The position numbers and the translations under genes are program-made. The notes below the pieces were generated by a model. It saw nothing but the letters and a program-made list of their open reading frames with translations. It was not told where the DNA came from and did not search any database. Source: Candidatus Fonsibacter sp. (GTDB lineage Bacteria; Pseudomonadota; Alphaproteobacteria; Pelagibacterales; Pelagibacteraceae). Taken from it: a DNA stretch of 11,144 nucleotides. Each line of letters opens with the position of its first letter. Position 1 is the first letter of the stretch. Positions 1-7,199 of this stretch are shown one piece after another. The stretch spans positions 1-11,144 of the forward strand of contig JALRAW010000005.1 in NCBI GenBank assembly GCA_023257975.1, given 5' to 3'.

Positions 1-362
1 TGCCGATAAGAAAAGCCTCTTTCGGGATTATCAATTTGAAATGAAGAAAGGCCTAGGTCAAAAATTATTGCAACTGGAATCTTTTGTAAATTTCTTTCTT
101 TTAAAATATTTTCTAAATTACTAAATTTATCAATTATAAATTCAAATCTTTCTTTATATTCTTTTTTTATTTCTGTAGAAAAAAATTCAACAAAATTATC
201 TCGATCAATAGAAATAACTTGTGTATTTTTTTTTGATAATATTTTTCTGGTAATTCCACCGCCACCAAAAGTGCAATCAATATAAATGCCAGATTTGTAA
301 GGAGCTAGTATTTTATCAATATCCTCCGACATCACTGGAATATGTTTAAATTCCAGTGACAT
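1..362 (-). CDS. rsmH: 16S rRNA (cytosine1402-N4)-methyltransferase RsmH (MraW), N-terminal part
   Basis: SAM-dependent methyltransferase that N4-methylates C1402 in the decoding centre of 16S rRNA; its gene is classically part of the mraZ/division cluster. The window holds only the first 120 residues; the rest lies beyond the left edge. I translated it from the complement of position 362 (ATG). Visible family signatures: HIPVM near the N-terminus (residues 7-11), the SAM-binding loop DCTFGGGG (29-36), the acidic end of the next strand in SIDRD (51-55), the DLGLSSFQID motif (102-111) and RGFSYR at the break (115-120). The start is 27 bases after the ftsZ stop in the same direction, so it is probably co-transcribed with mraZ and ftsZ. 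No clear Shine-Dalgarno precedes it. The identification is secure from the motifs; activity cannot be judged without the C-terminus. Confidence 0.95.
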   Translation of the reverse strand, partial: MSLEFKHIPVMSEDIDKILAPYKSGIYIDCTFGGGGITRKILSKKNTQVISIDRDNFVEFFSTEIKKEYKERFEFIIDKFSNLENILKERNLQKIPVAIIFDLGLSSFQIDNPERGFSYR

Positions 363-389
363 GGGAAAATTTTTTTCTTTAATTAATCT

Positions 390-1850
390 CTAATTAGTTT
401 GACGTCTTAAAAAAGCAGGAATTTCTAAATCTGCTTTTTCTGCATCGGTAAGATCATGTCCCAAATCTTTAAAGAATTGAGAAGAGCCTTCTTTATCATC
501 AGAAATACTTTTTAAATTTTCATCCTCAGAAAATAGTTTTGGAAAAGATGTAATCTCTTCAACTATTTTTGTATTTTCTTTTTCATTTAATGCACTCAAA
601 TCCTTAGAGGGTATATTTTGTTCTTGAATAGCCACAGAACTTGCCGCCTGCTCTTGAACATTCATGTGATTTAATGCTTGATTATTTATTTCAGCCACAT
701 GTGCTGTTTCTTGAAACATATCAAGAGCCGCAGCCCCATTAGTCATTGCTTGAGGAGCTGATTGAGTTGTATAATTTGGAACAAATGATTGTTGCGGCTT
801 ATTATAAACAGTGCTGTATCCATTGTTTCTATTATTAATATGTCTCATCATGCTAACAACCGGTTTATTATTATTAATAACAGCTTCTCCGCCTAGACCA
901 GTTGCAACAATTGATACTCTCATTTTTCCATCTAAAGCATCTTCAAAAGTCGAACCAACTAAAATTTCAGCTGAAGGATCAACTTCAGCTCTAATTTTAT
1001 TTGCGGCTTCATCCACTTCAAATAAAGTAATATCATTTCCACCGGTAATATTAATAAGAAGTCCTCTTGCCCCTTTTAATGAATAATCATCAATTAAAGG
1101 GTTAGCCAAAGCTGCTTCAGCAGACATTATTGCTCTTTTATCTCCCTCTGCTTCTCCAGTTCCCATCATAGCCTTGCCCATACCTTTCATTACTGTTTCG
1201 ATATCAGCAAAATCTAGATTGATAAGACCTGGTTTAACAATTAAATCTGTTACTCCTCTAACGCCTTGCATTAAAACATTGTCAGCCATTTTAAATGCTT
1301 GGGGAAAAGTAGTTTTCTCATTAGCAACTTTAAATAAATTTTGATTAGGAATTATAATGCTAGTATCAACGTATTTTTTTAATTCCTCTAAACCTCTTTC
1401 AGCAGCTTTTAATCTTCCTGGTCCTTCAAAAATAAAAGGTTTTGTTACCACTGCAACAGTTAATAAATTTAAATCTTTAGCGGCTCGAGCTATTACCGGT
1501 GCAGCACCTGTTCCTGTTCCACCACCCATTCCAGCAGTAATGAAAACCATGTTAGCACCTTGTAAAAGATTTATTAATTCGTTTAGAGACTCTTCTGCTG
1601 CTGCCTGTCCGATATCAGATTTTGCCCCAGCTCCAAGTCCTCTAGTTAAATTTGTTCCAAGTTGCATTTTGCATGAAGCTTTATTATGTTTTAAAGCTTG
1701 TGCGTCAGTATTTGCTGCAACGAATTCAACACCTTGAACACCGCAGTCTATCATATTGTTAATAGCGTTTCCGCCTGCTCCTCCAACCCCTAGAACAACT
1801 ATTCTAGGTTTTAGTTCTCTTAGTTCTGGTACGTTTATTTTTATTGTCAT
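390..1850 (-). CDS. ftsZ: Cell division protein FtsZ
   Basis: Tubulin-like GTPase that polymerises at midcell into the Z ring and recruits the divisome; cytoplasmic. At 486 residues it is longer than the E. coli protein because of a long linker. Visible: the N-terminal nucleotide-binding loop GVGGAGGNA (21-29), the tubulin signature GMGGGTGTG (107-115), and the T7 synergy loop NLDFAD with N211, D213 and D216 that completes the GTPase site of the next subunit. The GTPase and C-terminal core ends near residue 330. A low-complexity Gln/Asn/Ser/Glu-rich linker follows to about 470, then the conserved C-terminal peptide [10 protein letters not shown], which binds FtsA/ZipA-type membrane tethers in model species. 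An AAGGGAGAA ribosome binding site lies just upstream of the ATG. It lies 34 bases after mraZ and 27 before rsmH. This position is unusual, since ftsZ is normally at the far end of the dcw cluster after ftsQ/ftsA. Confidence 0.98.
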   Translation of the reverse strand: MTIKINVPELRELKPRIVVLGVGGAGGNAINNMIDCGVQGVEFVAANTDAQALKHNKASCKMQLGTNLTRGLGAGAKSDIGQAAAEESLNELINLLQGANMVFITAGMGGGTGTGAAPVIARAAKDLNLLTVAVVTKPFIFEGPGRLKAAERGLEELKKYVDTSIIIPNQNLFKVANEKTTFPQAFKMADNVLMQGVRGVTDLIVKPGLINLDFADIETVMKGMGKAMMGTGEAEGDKRAIMSAEAALANPLIDDYSLKGARGLLINITGGNDITLFEVDEAANKIRAEVDPSAEILVGSTFEDALDGKMRVSIVATGLGGEAVINNNKPVVSMMRHINNRNNGYSTVYNKPQQSFVPNYTTQSAPQAMTNGAAALDMFQETAHVAEINNQALNHMNVQEQAASSVAIQEQNIPSKDLSALNEKENTKIVEEITSFPKLFSEDENLKSISDDKEGSSQFFKDLGHDLTDAEKADLEIPAFLRRQTN

Positions 1851-1854
1851 TTGT

Positions 1855-1863
1855 TTCTCCCTT
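1855..1863 (-). promoter_or_regulatory. Shine-Dalgarno sequence of ftsZ
   Basis: AAGGGAGAA on the minus strand, four bases before the ftsZ ATG at 1850. It is a clear purine-rich site in a region where the other starts (mraZ, rsmH, mlaC) show little or none. That suggests ftsZ is translated efficiently and supports the chosen start. Confidence 0.7.
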
Positions 1864-1884
1864 ATTGTTATTTATTAATATTCA

Positions 1885-2325
1885 TCAAGACCATTTTAAA
1901 TCTGATCTTAATGTCTTAGCTTTTTTTCTTGCCTCTTCTCTAAATTTAGAAAACTTTTGAGGTTCCCACATTTGAAATGTTTTTCCCTGACCAACAAAAA
2001 TTACTGTTTCTTTAATTCCTGAATGATCTAAAAGTTTTTTCGGCAGAACTACTCTTCCATCGGAGTCAAAATTTAATTGAAAACTATCTGCAAGTATTGA
2101 GGTTGCAAAAGTATCTCTATTTTCTTCAAATGGACTAAGACTATCTATGCTATCACTTAATTTTTCTATTCTGCTTTGTGGACAAAATTCGATAGATGAA
2201 TTTGTAAATGACGGGTAACAAATAACACTGTTATATCCTAAAGATGATAAATGAGATCTAAAGCTAGCCGGCACTGATACTCTGCCTTTCTTGTCTAACT
2301 TGTTTTCGTAAGTTGATATAAACAT
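1885..2325 (-). CDS. mraZ: Transcriptional regulator MraZ
   Basis: DNA-binding protein of the SpoVT/AbrB-like double-psi fold. In E. coli it represses its own promoter at the head of the dcw cluster by binding short TGGG direct repeats. The protein is 146 residues, close to the family norm. It shows the characteristic internal duplication: a first half with LDKKGRVSVP (residues 10-19) and a second with FDSDGRVVLP (86-95), each carrying the DxxGR/DGR loop. The basic C-terminal tail (about 128-146) is also usual. The ATG is reached after an unusual T/A homopolymer leader with no visible Shine-Dalgarno. It is first in a minus-strand run with ftsZ and rsmH. ATGGG repeats matching the known MraZ target lie in its upstream region (2389-2413), so autoregulation is likely but inferred. 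Confidence 0.95.
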   Translation of the reverse strand: MFISTYENKLDKKGRVSVPASFRSHLSSLGYNSVICYPSFTNSSIEFCPQSRIEKLSDSIDSLSPFEENRDTFATSILADSFQLNFDSDGRVVLPKKLLDHSGIKETVIFVGQGKTFQMWEPQKFSKFREEARKKAKTLRSDLKWS

Positions 2326-2328
2326 TTA

Positions 2329-2345
2329 TTTTTTTTAAAAAAAAA
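2329..2345 (-). repeat. T8A9 homopolymer palindrome in the mraZ leader
   Basis: On the plus strand eight T (2329-2336) are followed by nine A (2337-2345), ending three bases before the mraZ start codon. The mraZ mRNA would carry U9A8 exactly where a ribosome binding site is expected. It could fold on itself or simply keep the leader unstructured and A-rich. Homopolymers of this length are prone to slippage and sequencing error. Confidence 0.6.
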
Positions 2346-2388
2346 TTCCCACTAAATTTATTCATAAAATAATTAATATTTATCATTT

Positions 2389-2413
2389 ATGGGTTATCAT
2401 GGGATAACATGGT
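2389..2413. promoter_or_regulatory. Putative MraZ-box array / operator
   Basis: Plus strand: ATGGG at 2389-2393, ATGGG at 2399-2403 and the imperfect ATGGT at 2409-2413, an exact 10-bp period (one helical turn). E. coli MraZ is known to bind TGGGN direct repeats separated by five bases, which is the same spacing. Embedded in the array is a dyad, GTTATC-ATGG-GATAAC (2393-2408), so a symmetric repressor could also be the ligand. The array overlaps the predicted -10 of the mraZ promoter, a position suited to repression. The repeats read on the strand opposite to mraZ. Binding is inferred from motif, spacing and adjacency. Confidence 0.5.
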
Positions 2414-2430
2414 ATACAATAGTAAGTCAA
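2402..2430 (-). promoter_or_regulatory. Predicted sigma70 promoter of mraZ-ftsZ-rsmH
   Basis: On the minus strand, TTGACT (2430-2425, five of six to TTGACA) is followed by a 17-bp spacer and TTATCC (2407-2402), a weak -10. The start would fall near 2395, giving a leader of about 70 nt before mraZ. The -35 and spacing are good. The -10 is poor and overlaps the putative MraZ boxes. Confidence 0.4.
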
Positions 2431-2471
2431 TGGAGAAACATATTTAAAATGAGGATTAATTAAATAGTTTT

Positions 2472-2486
2472 GTTCTTATTTTGTTC
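2472..2486. promoter_or_regulatory. Putative LexA (SOS) box, GTTC-N7-GTTC
   Basis: Plus strand GTTC (2472-2475), seven bases, GTTC (2483-2486). The direct repeat GTTC-N7-GTTC is the established LexA recognition sequence of several alphaproteobacteria. It belongs to a longer repeat, TTTTGTTCT at 2468-2476 and again at 2479-2487. It lies about 40 bp upstream of the predicted mraZ -35. A chance occurrence in AT-rich DNA is possible, and no lexA gene is in the window to support it. Confidence 0.35.
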
Positions 2487-2487
2487 T

Positions 2488-2516
2488 AAAAAAATTATTT
2501 AATAAATTTGAAATAA
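2488..2516 (-). terminator. Weak possible terminator downstream of rnpB
   Basis: On the minus strand a 6-bp all-A/T stem (TTATTT at 2516-2511, AAATAA at 2500-2495) is followed directly by seven T (2494-2488), about 30 nt past the rnpB 3' end. The geometry is right for an intrinsic terminator but the stem has no G-C pair. Confidence 0.25.
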
Positions 2517-2546
2517 CTAAATGTAAATTTAAGGAATATGATTTAA

Positions 2547-2912
2547 TTGCCAGTTAGTCTGTAAGCTGGGTTCTGTCATTGAAAATGGTAATTTATCTAG
2601 GTCTATTGTCACCAATAGACTCGAGCAACCAACCCAAACAACTCACCCAAGATAAGGCTAGATTTAAACAAGTTTAAATCATGTTGCTTCTATTTGGTCT
2701 TGCTCCCAGTGGGGTTTTCCATGCGGTTTTTGTTACCAAAAACCCGGTGCGCTCTTACCGCACCTTTTCACCCTTGCCTTGATAAGGCGGTATATTCTCT
2801 GTGGCACTATCCCTGAGGTTGCCCTCGCCAGCTATTAACTGGCACTGTTATCTTGTGGAGCCCAGACTTTCCTCTTTGAAAATATCAAAGCTACCATTCA
2901 ACTAACTGGCAA
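2547..2912 (-). ncRNA. rnpB: RNase P RNA (bacterial type A)
   Basis: Catalytic RNA that, with protein RnpA, removes 5' leaders from pre-tRNAs. Ends are set by the terminal helix P1: AATTGCCAGTTAGT at the 5' side (2914-2901) pairs perfectly with ACTAACTGGCAATT at the 3' side (2558-2545). Conserved core elements occur in the right order on the minus strand: GAGGAAAGTCTGGGCTCC (2874-2857), CAAGGGTGAAA, the hairpin GTGCGGTAAGAGCGCACC, GGGAGCAAGACCAAATAG, and near the 3' end GACAGAACCCAGCTTA (2577-2562). Length of about 366 nt is normal. Peripheral helices are AT-rich, for example GATTTAAAC/GTTTAAATC at 2661-2680, and one is reduced to a 5-bp stem with a 3-nt loop (2776-2788). It lies between ampD and mraZ, all on the same strand, and needs its own promoter. 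Mature ends are accurate to a few bases. Confidence 0.97.
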
Positions 2913-2917
2913 TTATA

Positions 2918-2946
2918 AATCTATATTAAGTAGAATAAAAATTCAA
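2918..2946 (-). promoter_or_regulatory. Predicted rnpB promoter
   Basis: Minus strand TTGAAT (2946-2941), a 15-17 bp spacer, then TATAGA (2925-2920) or TAGATT (2923-2918) as -10. Initiation would fall within a few bases of the start of helix P1, as expected for rnpB. The promoter lies in the short gap after the ampD stop, so rnpB need not depend on ampD transcription. Confidence 0.4.
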
Positions 2947-2949
2947 CTA

Positions 2950-3672
2950 TTAAATGAATTTTTGTAAATTATTTAATATTAAATAACATTCTTGATCAAA
3001 AATACCATTTATTAATTGTTGTCTATGTCTTCTTTGAAAAGCTTTTATAAAATTTTTATCTAATAAAGTTGCTGTTAAAACCCTTGAATATCCTAGATTT
3101 TTTATCATCTTAGTAATACCTTTTTTGTTAATATTTATTATTTTTTTTAACCTAAAATTTTTAATAAATTTTTCATCTAAGGAATGACCAATCGCTAAAT
3201 TATTTTTATAAAGTTTTTTCCACGGAAACTTTTCTCCGGGATCTATTTTTCTATTCGGAGCAATATCTGAATGACCAGTGATATTAATATTTTTAATCTT
3301 AAATTTTTTTTTTAATATTCTTAAAATTTTAATAAGTTGCGTGATTTGTTTATTTGAAAAATTTTGATAACCATATTGGTGACCTTTGTTTTCAAGCTCA
3401 ATCCCAATAGAATTTTTATTTAAATTTTTAAAATTAAACCAATTCGAAATACCTGCATGCCAAGCAATATTATTATCTTTGACTAGTTGTAATACTTTTC
3501 CATTTCTGCCTACAAGATAATGTGCGCTAACTTCATATTTTTTTGATAAAAGTCTTTCTACTGCTGATTGAAAAGACCTCATTCCTGTATAATGTATAAT
3601 AATTAAATAAACATTACGTCTCTTGTTACAAAAGACGTAATTAGGTGACTTTAAGTATTTAATTTTTATCAT
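2950..3672 (-). CDS. ampD: N-acetylmuramoyl-L-alanine amidase, AmpD/AmiD-like
   Basis: Zinc amidase (Amidase_2 fold) that cleaves the bond between N-acetylmuramic acid (or its 1,6-anhydro form) and L-alanine in muropeptides during peptidoglycan recycling or turnover. Zinc ligands are visible: H27 in IIIHYTG, H134 in TGHSD and D144 in KIDPG. The two further active-site positions of AmpD match as well: E92 in IGIELEN and K142 two residues before D144. The amidase domain spans about 18-160. Residues 165-240, ending in FQRRHRQQLINGIFD, resemble a PG_binding_1 three-helix domain, a two-domain layout more like AmiD than classical short AmpD. No signal peptide or lipobox is seen, so a cytoplasmic recycling role is favoured, but this is inferred. 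It is very lysine/asparagine-rich, consistent with the AT-rich genome. Divergent from mlaA. Confidence 0.88.
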   Translation of the reverse strand: MIKIKYLKSPNYVFCNKRRNVYLIIIHYTGMRSFQSAVERLLSKKYEVSAHYLVGRNGKVLQLVKDNNIAWHAGISNWFNFKNLNKNSIGIELENKGHQYGYQNFSNKQITQLIKILRILKKKFKIKNINITGHSDIAPNRKIDPGEKFPWKKLYKNNLAIGHSLDEKFIKNFRLKKIININKKGITKMIKNLGYSRVLTATLLDKNFIKAFQRRHRQQLINGIFDQECYLILNNLQKFI

Positions 3673-3767
3673 TAAGATTCTAAAAATACACTAAAAAGCT
3701 CTAAATTTCTGCGGCGTTTTTAATATTTAATTATAGAAAATATGTATATATAGACAACTTAAACATT
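3673..3767. other. ampD/mlaA divergent intergenic region
   Basis: These 95 bases separate the two divergent genes and must hold promoters for both. The plus strand has an A/T-only stretch with TATATATAG about 25 bases before the mlaA ATG, a plausible -10 region, but no convincing -35. I see no repeat or known operator. Confidence 0.4.
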
Positions 3768-4523
3768 ATGAAAAAAACATTTCTAATCATAGCTTTTTTA
3801 ACAGTATTCAATTCAAAAACTATTTATGCTGCAGATCTTCCTGATTGCAGTGAAAGCATAAATAGAGCTGTGTTCAGTTTTAACATGACAGTTGATAAAT
3901 ATTTTTTTAAACCAATTGCTGAAGTTTACAATGTTCTGCCAGTTGAAATTAGAAGTGGAATAAATAATGCGTTATTAAATATAGATTCCACTCTTTCTGT
4001 TCCAAATCAAATTTTACAAGGGAATTTTGGTGAGGCGGTAATATCTGTTTCACGATTTGCAATAAATTCTACAATTGGAATTCTTGGATTATTTGATCCC
4101 GCAACAGCTCTTGGTATTGAAAAAACAAACAGAGAAGATTTTGGTCAAACTCTCGCTGTTTGGGGCGTAGGTCATGGTTGCTATGCAGTAGTTCCATTTC
4201 TTGGACCTTCAAGTCCTAGAGATGCTGCTGGTAGAATTCTTGGAATTTATGGAGACTATTTCTATATGATCTCAGCGGGTGACAAAACAGCTTTTGGAGA
4301 AAATCTTGGAGACACAGTTTACTGGGCAACAAAAGGTACTGAGATTATTAATTTTAGATCACAAAATATCAAGAGTTCAGAAAATTTAGAAAAAAATTCT
4401 TTAGATCTTTATTCTGCATATAAAAGTTTATATTTACAAAGAAGAGAGAACTTAGTTAAAAACGTTAAAAGATCAGAAAATCAGTACGGAACAAGTGAAG
4501 ACGAGTGGAAAAAAATTAGATAA
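3768..4523 (+). CDS. mlaA: MlaA (VacJ) phospholipid-transport outer-membrane protein
   Basis: Outer-membrane component of the Mla pathway, which removes phospholipids from the outer leaflet and passes them to periplasmic MlaC. The 251 residues carry family hallmarks in order: NRAVFSFNMTVDKYFFKPIAEVY (approx. 32-54), the LQGNFGEA segment, FAINSTIGILGLFDPA (approx. 97-112), the EDFGQTLAVWGVGHG block, and VPFLGPSSPRDAAG. The N-terminus is a signal peptide: Lys at 2-3, a hydrophobic core at about 5-14, and a signal-peptidase-I-like site around YAA at 20-22. E. coli MlaA is a lipoprotein; here the first Cys (C27, in LPDC) has no good lipobox, so it may not be lipidated. The gene precedes mlaC by 17 bases in the same direction. 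The ATP-driven MlaFEDB part is not in the window. Confidence 0.95.
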   Translation: MKKTFLIIAFLTVFNSKTIYAADLPDCSESINRAVFSFNMTVDKYFFKPIAEVYNVLPVEIRSGINNALLNIDSTLSVPNQILQGNFGEAVISVSRFAINSTIGILGLFDPATALGIEKTNREDFGQTLAVWGVGHGCYAVVPFLGPSSPRDAAGRILGIYGDYFYMISAGDKTAFGENLGDTVYWATKGTEIINFRSQNIKSSENLEKNSLDLYSAYKSLYLQRRENLVKNVKRSENQYGTSEDEWKKIR

Positions 4524-4540
4524 TATTTCTAATTTATAAA

Positions 4541-5140
4541 ATGATTGCTTTTATTAAAAAATTTTTTTTTTATATAAGTATAATTCTTTTAATATCCTCA
4601 AATTCTAATTCAGCAGAAAGTAACGCTGAAGCTTTTGTTCTAAAATTAACTGAGGATGCAAAAATTATATTTAACGATAAATCTCTTAGTACAGAGTCTA
4701 GACTAAAAAAACTAAATGATCTTTCTGCAAAGTATTTAGATTTGGATGCCTTAGCTGGTTATACCCTTGGTGATTATAGGGAAAAAGCGTCAACTACAGA
4801 AAAAGATATTTTTAACAAACTATTTAGAGAATATTTTATAAAAAATATGTCTTCAAAATTAAATGACTTTGCTGATCAAGAACTTAAAATTGTCGATTCA
4901 AAAAAAATTAATGAAAACAACATTATTGTAAGCACAAAAATCTTTTCTAAAAAAGATGCGCAAGAAATTGCTGTTGATTGGAGAATTTATACAAAAGACT
5001 CAAAACTTCTTGCAAGAGATTTAGTTGTTGAAGGATTAAGTTTAGCTAGAACTCAAAAAGAAGAGTTTGCCTCAATAATAGCGAGCAAAGGTTTTGTTGG
5101 CGTAATTAGTGCTTTAGAAAATTTTAATAAATCAAATTAG
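4541..5140 (+). CDS. mlaC: MlaC periplasmic phospholipid-binding protein
   Basis: Periplasmic lipid shuttle of the Mla system (Ttg2D family), carrying phospholipid between MlaA in the outer membrane and the MlaFEDB ABC complex in the inner membrane. The protein is 199 residues, typical for the family. The signal peptide has Lys at 6-7, a very hydrophobic core at 8-18 and a likely cut after A25 (SNSA/ES). Family features follow: the LDLDALAGYTLGDY segment, then the FREYFIKN helix, and the DWRIYTKDSKLLARDLVVEGLSLARTQ C-terminal block that contributes to the lipid pocket. The ATG lies 17 bases after the mlaA stop with no evident Shine-Dalgarno. Co-transcription with mlaA is very likely and reinforces both calls. 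It ends only 12 bases before the convergent tRNA, and I see no intrinsic terminator between them. Confidence 0.93.
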   Translation: MIAFIKKFFFYISIILLISSNSNSAESNAEAFVLKLTEDAKIIFNDKSLSTESRLKKLNDLSAKYLDLDALAGYTLGDYREKASTTEKDIFNKLFREYFIKNMSSKLNDFADQELKIVDSKKINENNIIVSTKIFSKKDAQEIAVDWRIYTKDSKLLARDLVVEGLSLARTQKEEFASIIASKGFVGVISALENFNKSN

Positions 5141-5152
5141 ATTAAATTTTAT

Positions 5153-5229
5153 TGGTGGGCCCGCAGGGATTTGAACCCCGGACAACCCCGTTATGAGCGG
5201 GGGGCTCTAACCAGCTGAGCTACAGGCCC
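5153..5229 (-). tRNA. tRNA with CAU anticodon, probably tRNA-Ile2
   Basis: A full 77-nt cloverleaf on the minus strand. Acceptor GGGCCTG pairs with CGGGCCC, D stem GCTC/GAGC, anticodon stem CCCCG/CGGGG, loop CTCATAA (anticodon CAT), T stem CGGGG/CCCTG with loop TTCAAAT, and an encoded CCA end. A CAU anticodon can mean initiator Met, elongator Met or the AUA-reading tRNA-Ile2, in which TilS converts C34 to lysidine. The G1-C72 pair excludes a bacterial initiator. C4-G69 and C5-G68 in the acceptor, with A73, agree with TilS recognition elements and favour Ile2 over elongator Met. It follows rpoD on the same strand, 46 bases downstream of its stop. Confidence 0.93.
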
Positions 5230-5240
5230 GTTTCAAACGG
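5228..5240. repeat. 13-bp palindrome at the tRNA 5' end
   Basis: CCGTTT-C-AAACGG on the plus strand, perfectly symmetric around one base and overlapping the first two bases of the tRNA. It is short and may be chance. In RNA it could form only a tight stem in the tRNA leader. Confidence 0.4.
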
Positions 5241-5275
5241 ATATAACATTAAAAATATACTTTATTAACTAAATT

Positions 5276-7147
5276 TTAACTATCAAAGAAACTTTTTAAC
5301 TGTCTAGATCTACTAGGATGTTTTAATTTTCTTAAAGCCTTAGCTTCGATTTGTCTTATCCTTTCACGCGTAACTGAGAACTGTTGACCAACTTCTTCTA
5401 AAGTATGATCTGTATTCATTCCAATTCCAAAACGCATTCTTAAAACTCTTTCTTCTCGTGGAGTTAATGTTGCCAAAATTTTTGTAGTTGTATTTCTAAG
5501 TCCGCTTTGAATTGCAGCATCCACTGGTATTAACGCATTCTTATCCTCTATAAAGTCTCCTAAATTACTATCTTCTTCATCTCCAACTGGTGTTTCTAGA
5601 GAAACCGGTTCTTTAGCAATTTTCAATACTTTTCTAACTTTGTCTAATGGCATAGCTAATTTTTTAGCTAATTCCTCTGGTGTTGGCTCCCTCCCAAATT
5701 CGCTAAGCATCTGTCTTGAGGTTCTAACAATCTTATTAATTGTTTCGATCATGTGCACTGGTATTCTAATAGTTCTTGCTTGATCGGCTATTGATCTTGT
5801 GATCGCTTGTCTGATCCACCAAGTTGCATAAGTTGAAAATTTGTAACCCCTTCTATATTCAAATTTATCAACGGCCTTCATAAGACCAATGTTACCTTCT
5901 TGAATTAAATCCAAGAACTGTAATCCTCTGTTTGTATATTTTTTAGCAATCGAAATGACTAATCTTAAATTAGCTTCGATCATTTCTTTCTTAGCGATTC
6001 TAGATTCTCTTTCACCTTTTTTAATCTTATTAACTAAAATTTTAAAATCCGAAACTGGCAGTCCTATGTCTTTGCTAATTTGAATTAGTTTGCTTTTAAT
6101 ATTATCATATTCTTTTTTTTCTTTAGTAAAGAAATTGTGCCATTTTTTATTCTCTCCTAAAAAACTTTCAAAATTTGGATTGATTTCATTTCCTACATAA
6201 AATTTTATAAATTCTTCTCTAGGAATTCCATGTTTAGAAGAAAGTCTTAAAAGTTCTCCATCAAAATTGATTAATTTTTTATTCTCAACATAATTCAACT
6301 GAACCAATTCTTCTTGTGTTGATGGATTTAGTTGCAACTGTAAAATATCTTGGCTGATTTCTTCTTTAATTGATTGATAATTTTTTTCTTTACTTGGGCT
6401 AAACTTAGACCTAGCTAGCACAGTTTCTAACTTTTCTTTTTGATAAGAAATAAGTTTTTTATAATTTTTTGATAGCTTTTCAAAAGTTTTTAAAATTTTT
6501 GGCTTAAGCTCAATTTCAAGAGCTGCTAAAGAAATATTATACTCATCATTCTCTTCTTCAATGGCTTCTACGCTCTTATTATCTGGATCTTCCTCTTTAT
6601 CTTTCTTTGATTTAGGTTCTTTAACTGCTTTTTCAACAGTTTTAGCAGCTAAAGCTTTAGTAAAATTCTCATCTTCTAAATAATTACTATCAAGGTCAAT
6701 AATATCTCTAACCAACATCTCGTTAGCATTTAATTTATCTTTCCATTCAAATATTTTTTTAGCCATTAATGGACTTTCTGCTAGCGCAGAAACCATCACA
6801 TATTTTCCAGATTCTATTCTTTTTGCTATTGCGATTTCACCTTCTCTAGATAAAAGCTCAACACCCCCCATCTCTCTAAGATACATTCTAATCGGATCAT
6901 CGCTTCTTTCTGAAGTCTTTTCCGCTTTTGGTGCTTCTTCTTTTGTCTTAACCTTAAAGTCAGACTTTTGTTTTACTAAAGTAACAAGATTGTCAAAAAT
7001 ATATAAAACAGCTTTTTCTAAACTTTCTGGATTGCTATTTCTTTTTCCTAAAGATTTTTTTAATTCTTCATGAGTAATAAATCCTCGAGCTTTTCCACGC
7101 TCAAGCAATTTCTCAAATGATTTTGAAATAAGCTTATCTGCTTTCAC
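5276..7147 (-). CDS. rpoD: Primary sigma factor RpoD (sigma-70)
   Basis: Housekeeping sigma subunit that directs RNA polymerase to -35/-10 promoters. At 623 residues it is a group 1 sigma. Domains in order: region 1.1 (about 1-60), region 1.2 ([20 protein letters not shown], 83-102), a lysine/glutamate-rich non-conserved insert (about 150-380), and region 2 (about 388-470) with [23 protein letters not shown] and [12 protein letters not shown] for -10 recognition and melting. Region 3 (about 471-545) and region 4 (about 558-620) follow, the latter with the -35-binding helix-turn-helix [24 protein letters not shown]. The first codon is GTG: the in-frame sequence upstream meets a TAA with no ATG, and the N-terminus matches region 1.1, so GTG is the best start. 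It lies 52 bases after dnaG, as last gene of yqeY-dnaG-rpoD. Confidence 0.98.
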   Translation of the reverse strand: MKADKLISKSFEKLLERGKARGFITHEELKKSLGKRNSNPESLEKAVLYIFDNLVTLVKQKSDFKVKTKEEAPKAEKTSERSDDPIRMYLREMGGVELLSREGEIAIAKRIESGKYVMVSALAESPLMAKKIFEWKDKLNANEMLVRDIIDLDSNYLEDENFTKALAAKTVEKAVKEPKSKKDKEEDPDNKSVEAIEEENDEYNISLAALEIELKPKILKTFEKLSKNYKKLISYQKEKLETVLARSKFSPSKEKNYQSIKEEISQDILQLQLNPSTQEELVQLNYVENKKLINFDGELLRLSSKHGIPREEFIKFYVGNEINPNFESFLGENKKWHNFFTKEKKEYDNIKSKLIQISKDIGLPVSDFKILVNKIKKGERESRIAKKEMIEANLRLVISIAKKYTNRGLQFLDLIQEGNIGLMKAVDKFEYRRGYKFSTYATWWIRQAITRSIADQARTIRIPVHMIETINKIVRTSRQMLSEFGREPTPEELAKKLAMPLDKVRKVLKIAKEPVSLETPVGDEEDSNLGDFIEDKNALIPVDAAIQSGLRNTTTKILATLTPREERVLRMRFGIGMNTDHTLEEVGQQFSVTRERIRQIEAKALRKLKHPSRSRQLKSFFDS

Positions 7148-7199
7148 TTTAATATCTATTTATTGAAGCAGTATATATATTTACTAGGATAGAAAATTA

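Noticed and set aside
811..1086. Open frame on the plus strand opposite ftsZ
   Set aside because: It is antisense to the conserved core of ftsZ, with hydrophobic, low-information translation and no recognisable domain; a shadow frame.
1357..1737. 126-codon plus-strand frame opposite ftsZ
   Set aside because: Antisense to the GTP-binding region of ftsZ; the proline/alanine-rich product mirrors the glycine-rich motif on the other strand.
2661..2680. 9-bp inverted repeat GATTTAAAC/GTTTAAATC as a possible terminator or operator
   Set aside because: It lies inside rnpB at the place of a peripheral helix, so RNA folding explains it.
7148..7199. Possible internal promoter before rpoD (TATACT near the middle of the gap)
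   Set aside because: No acceptable -35 at 16-18 bases upstream; A/T-rich DNA gives such -10 look-alikes freely.
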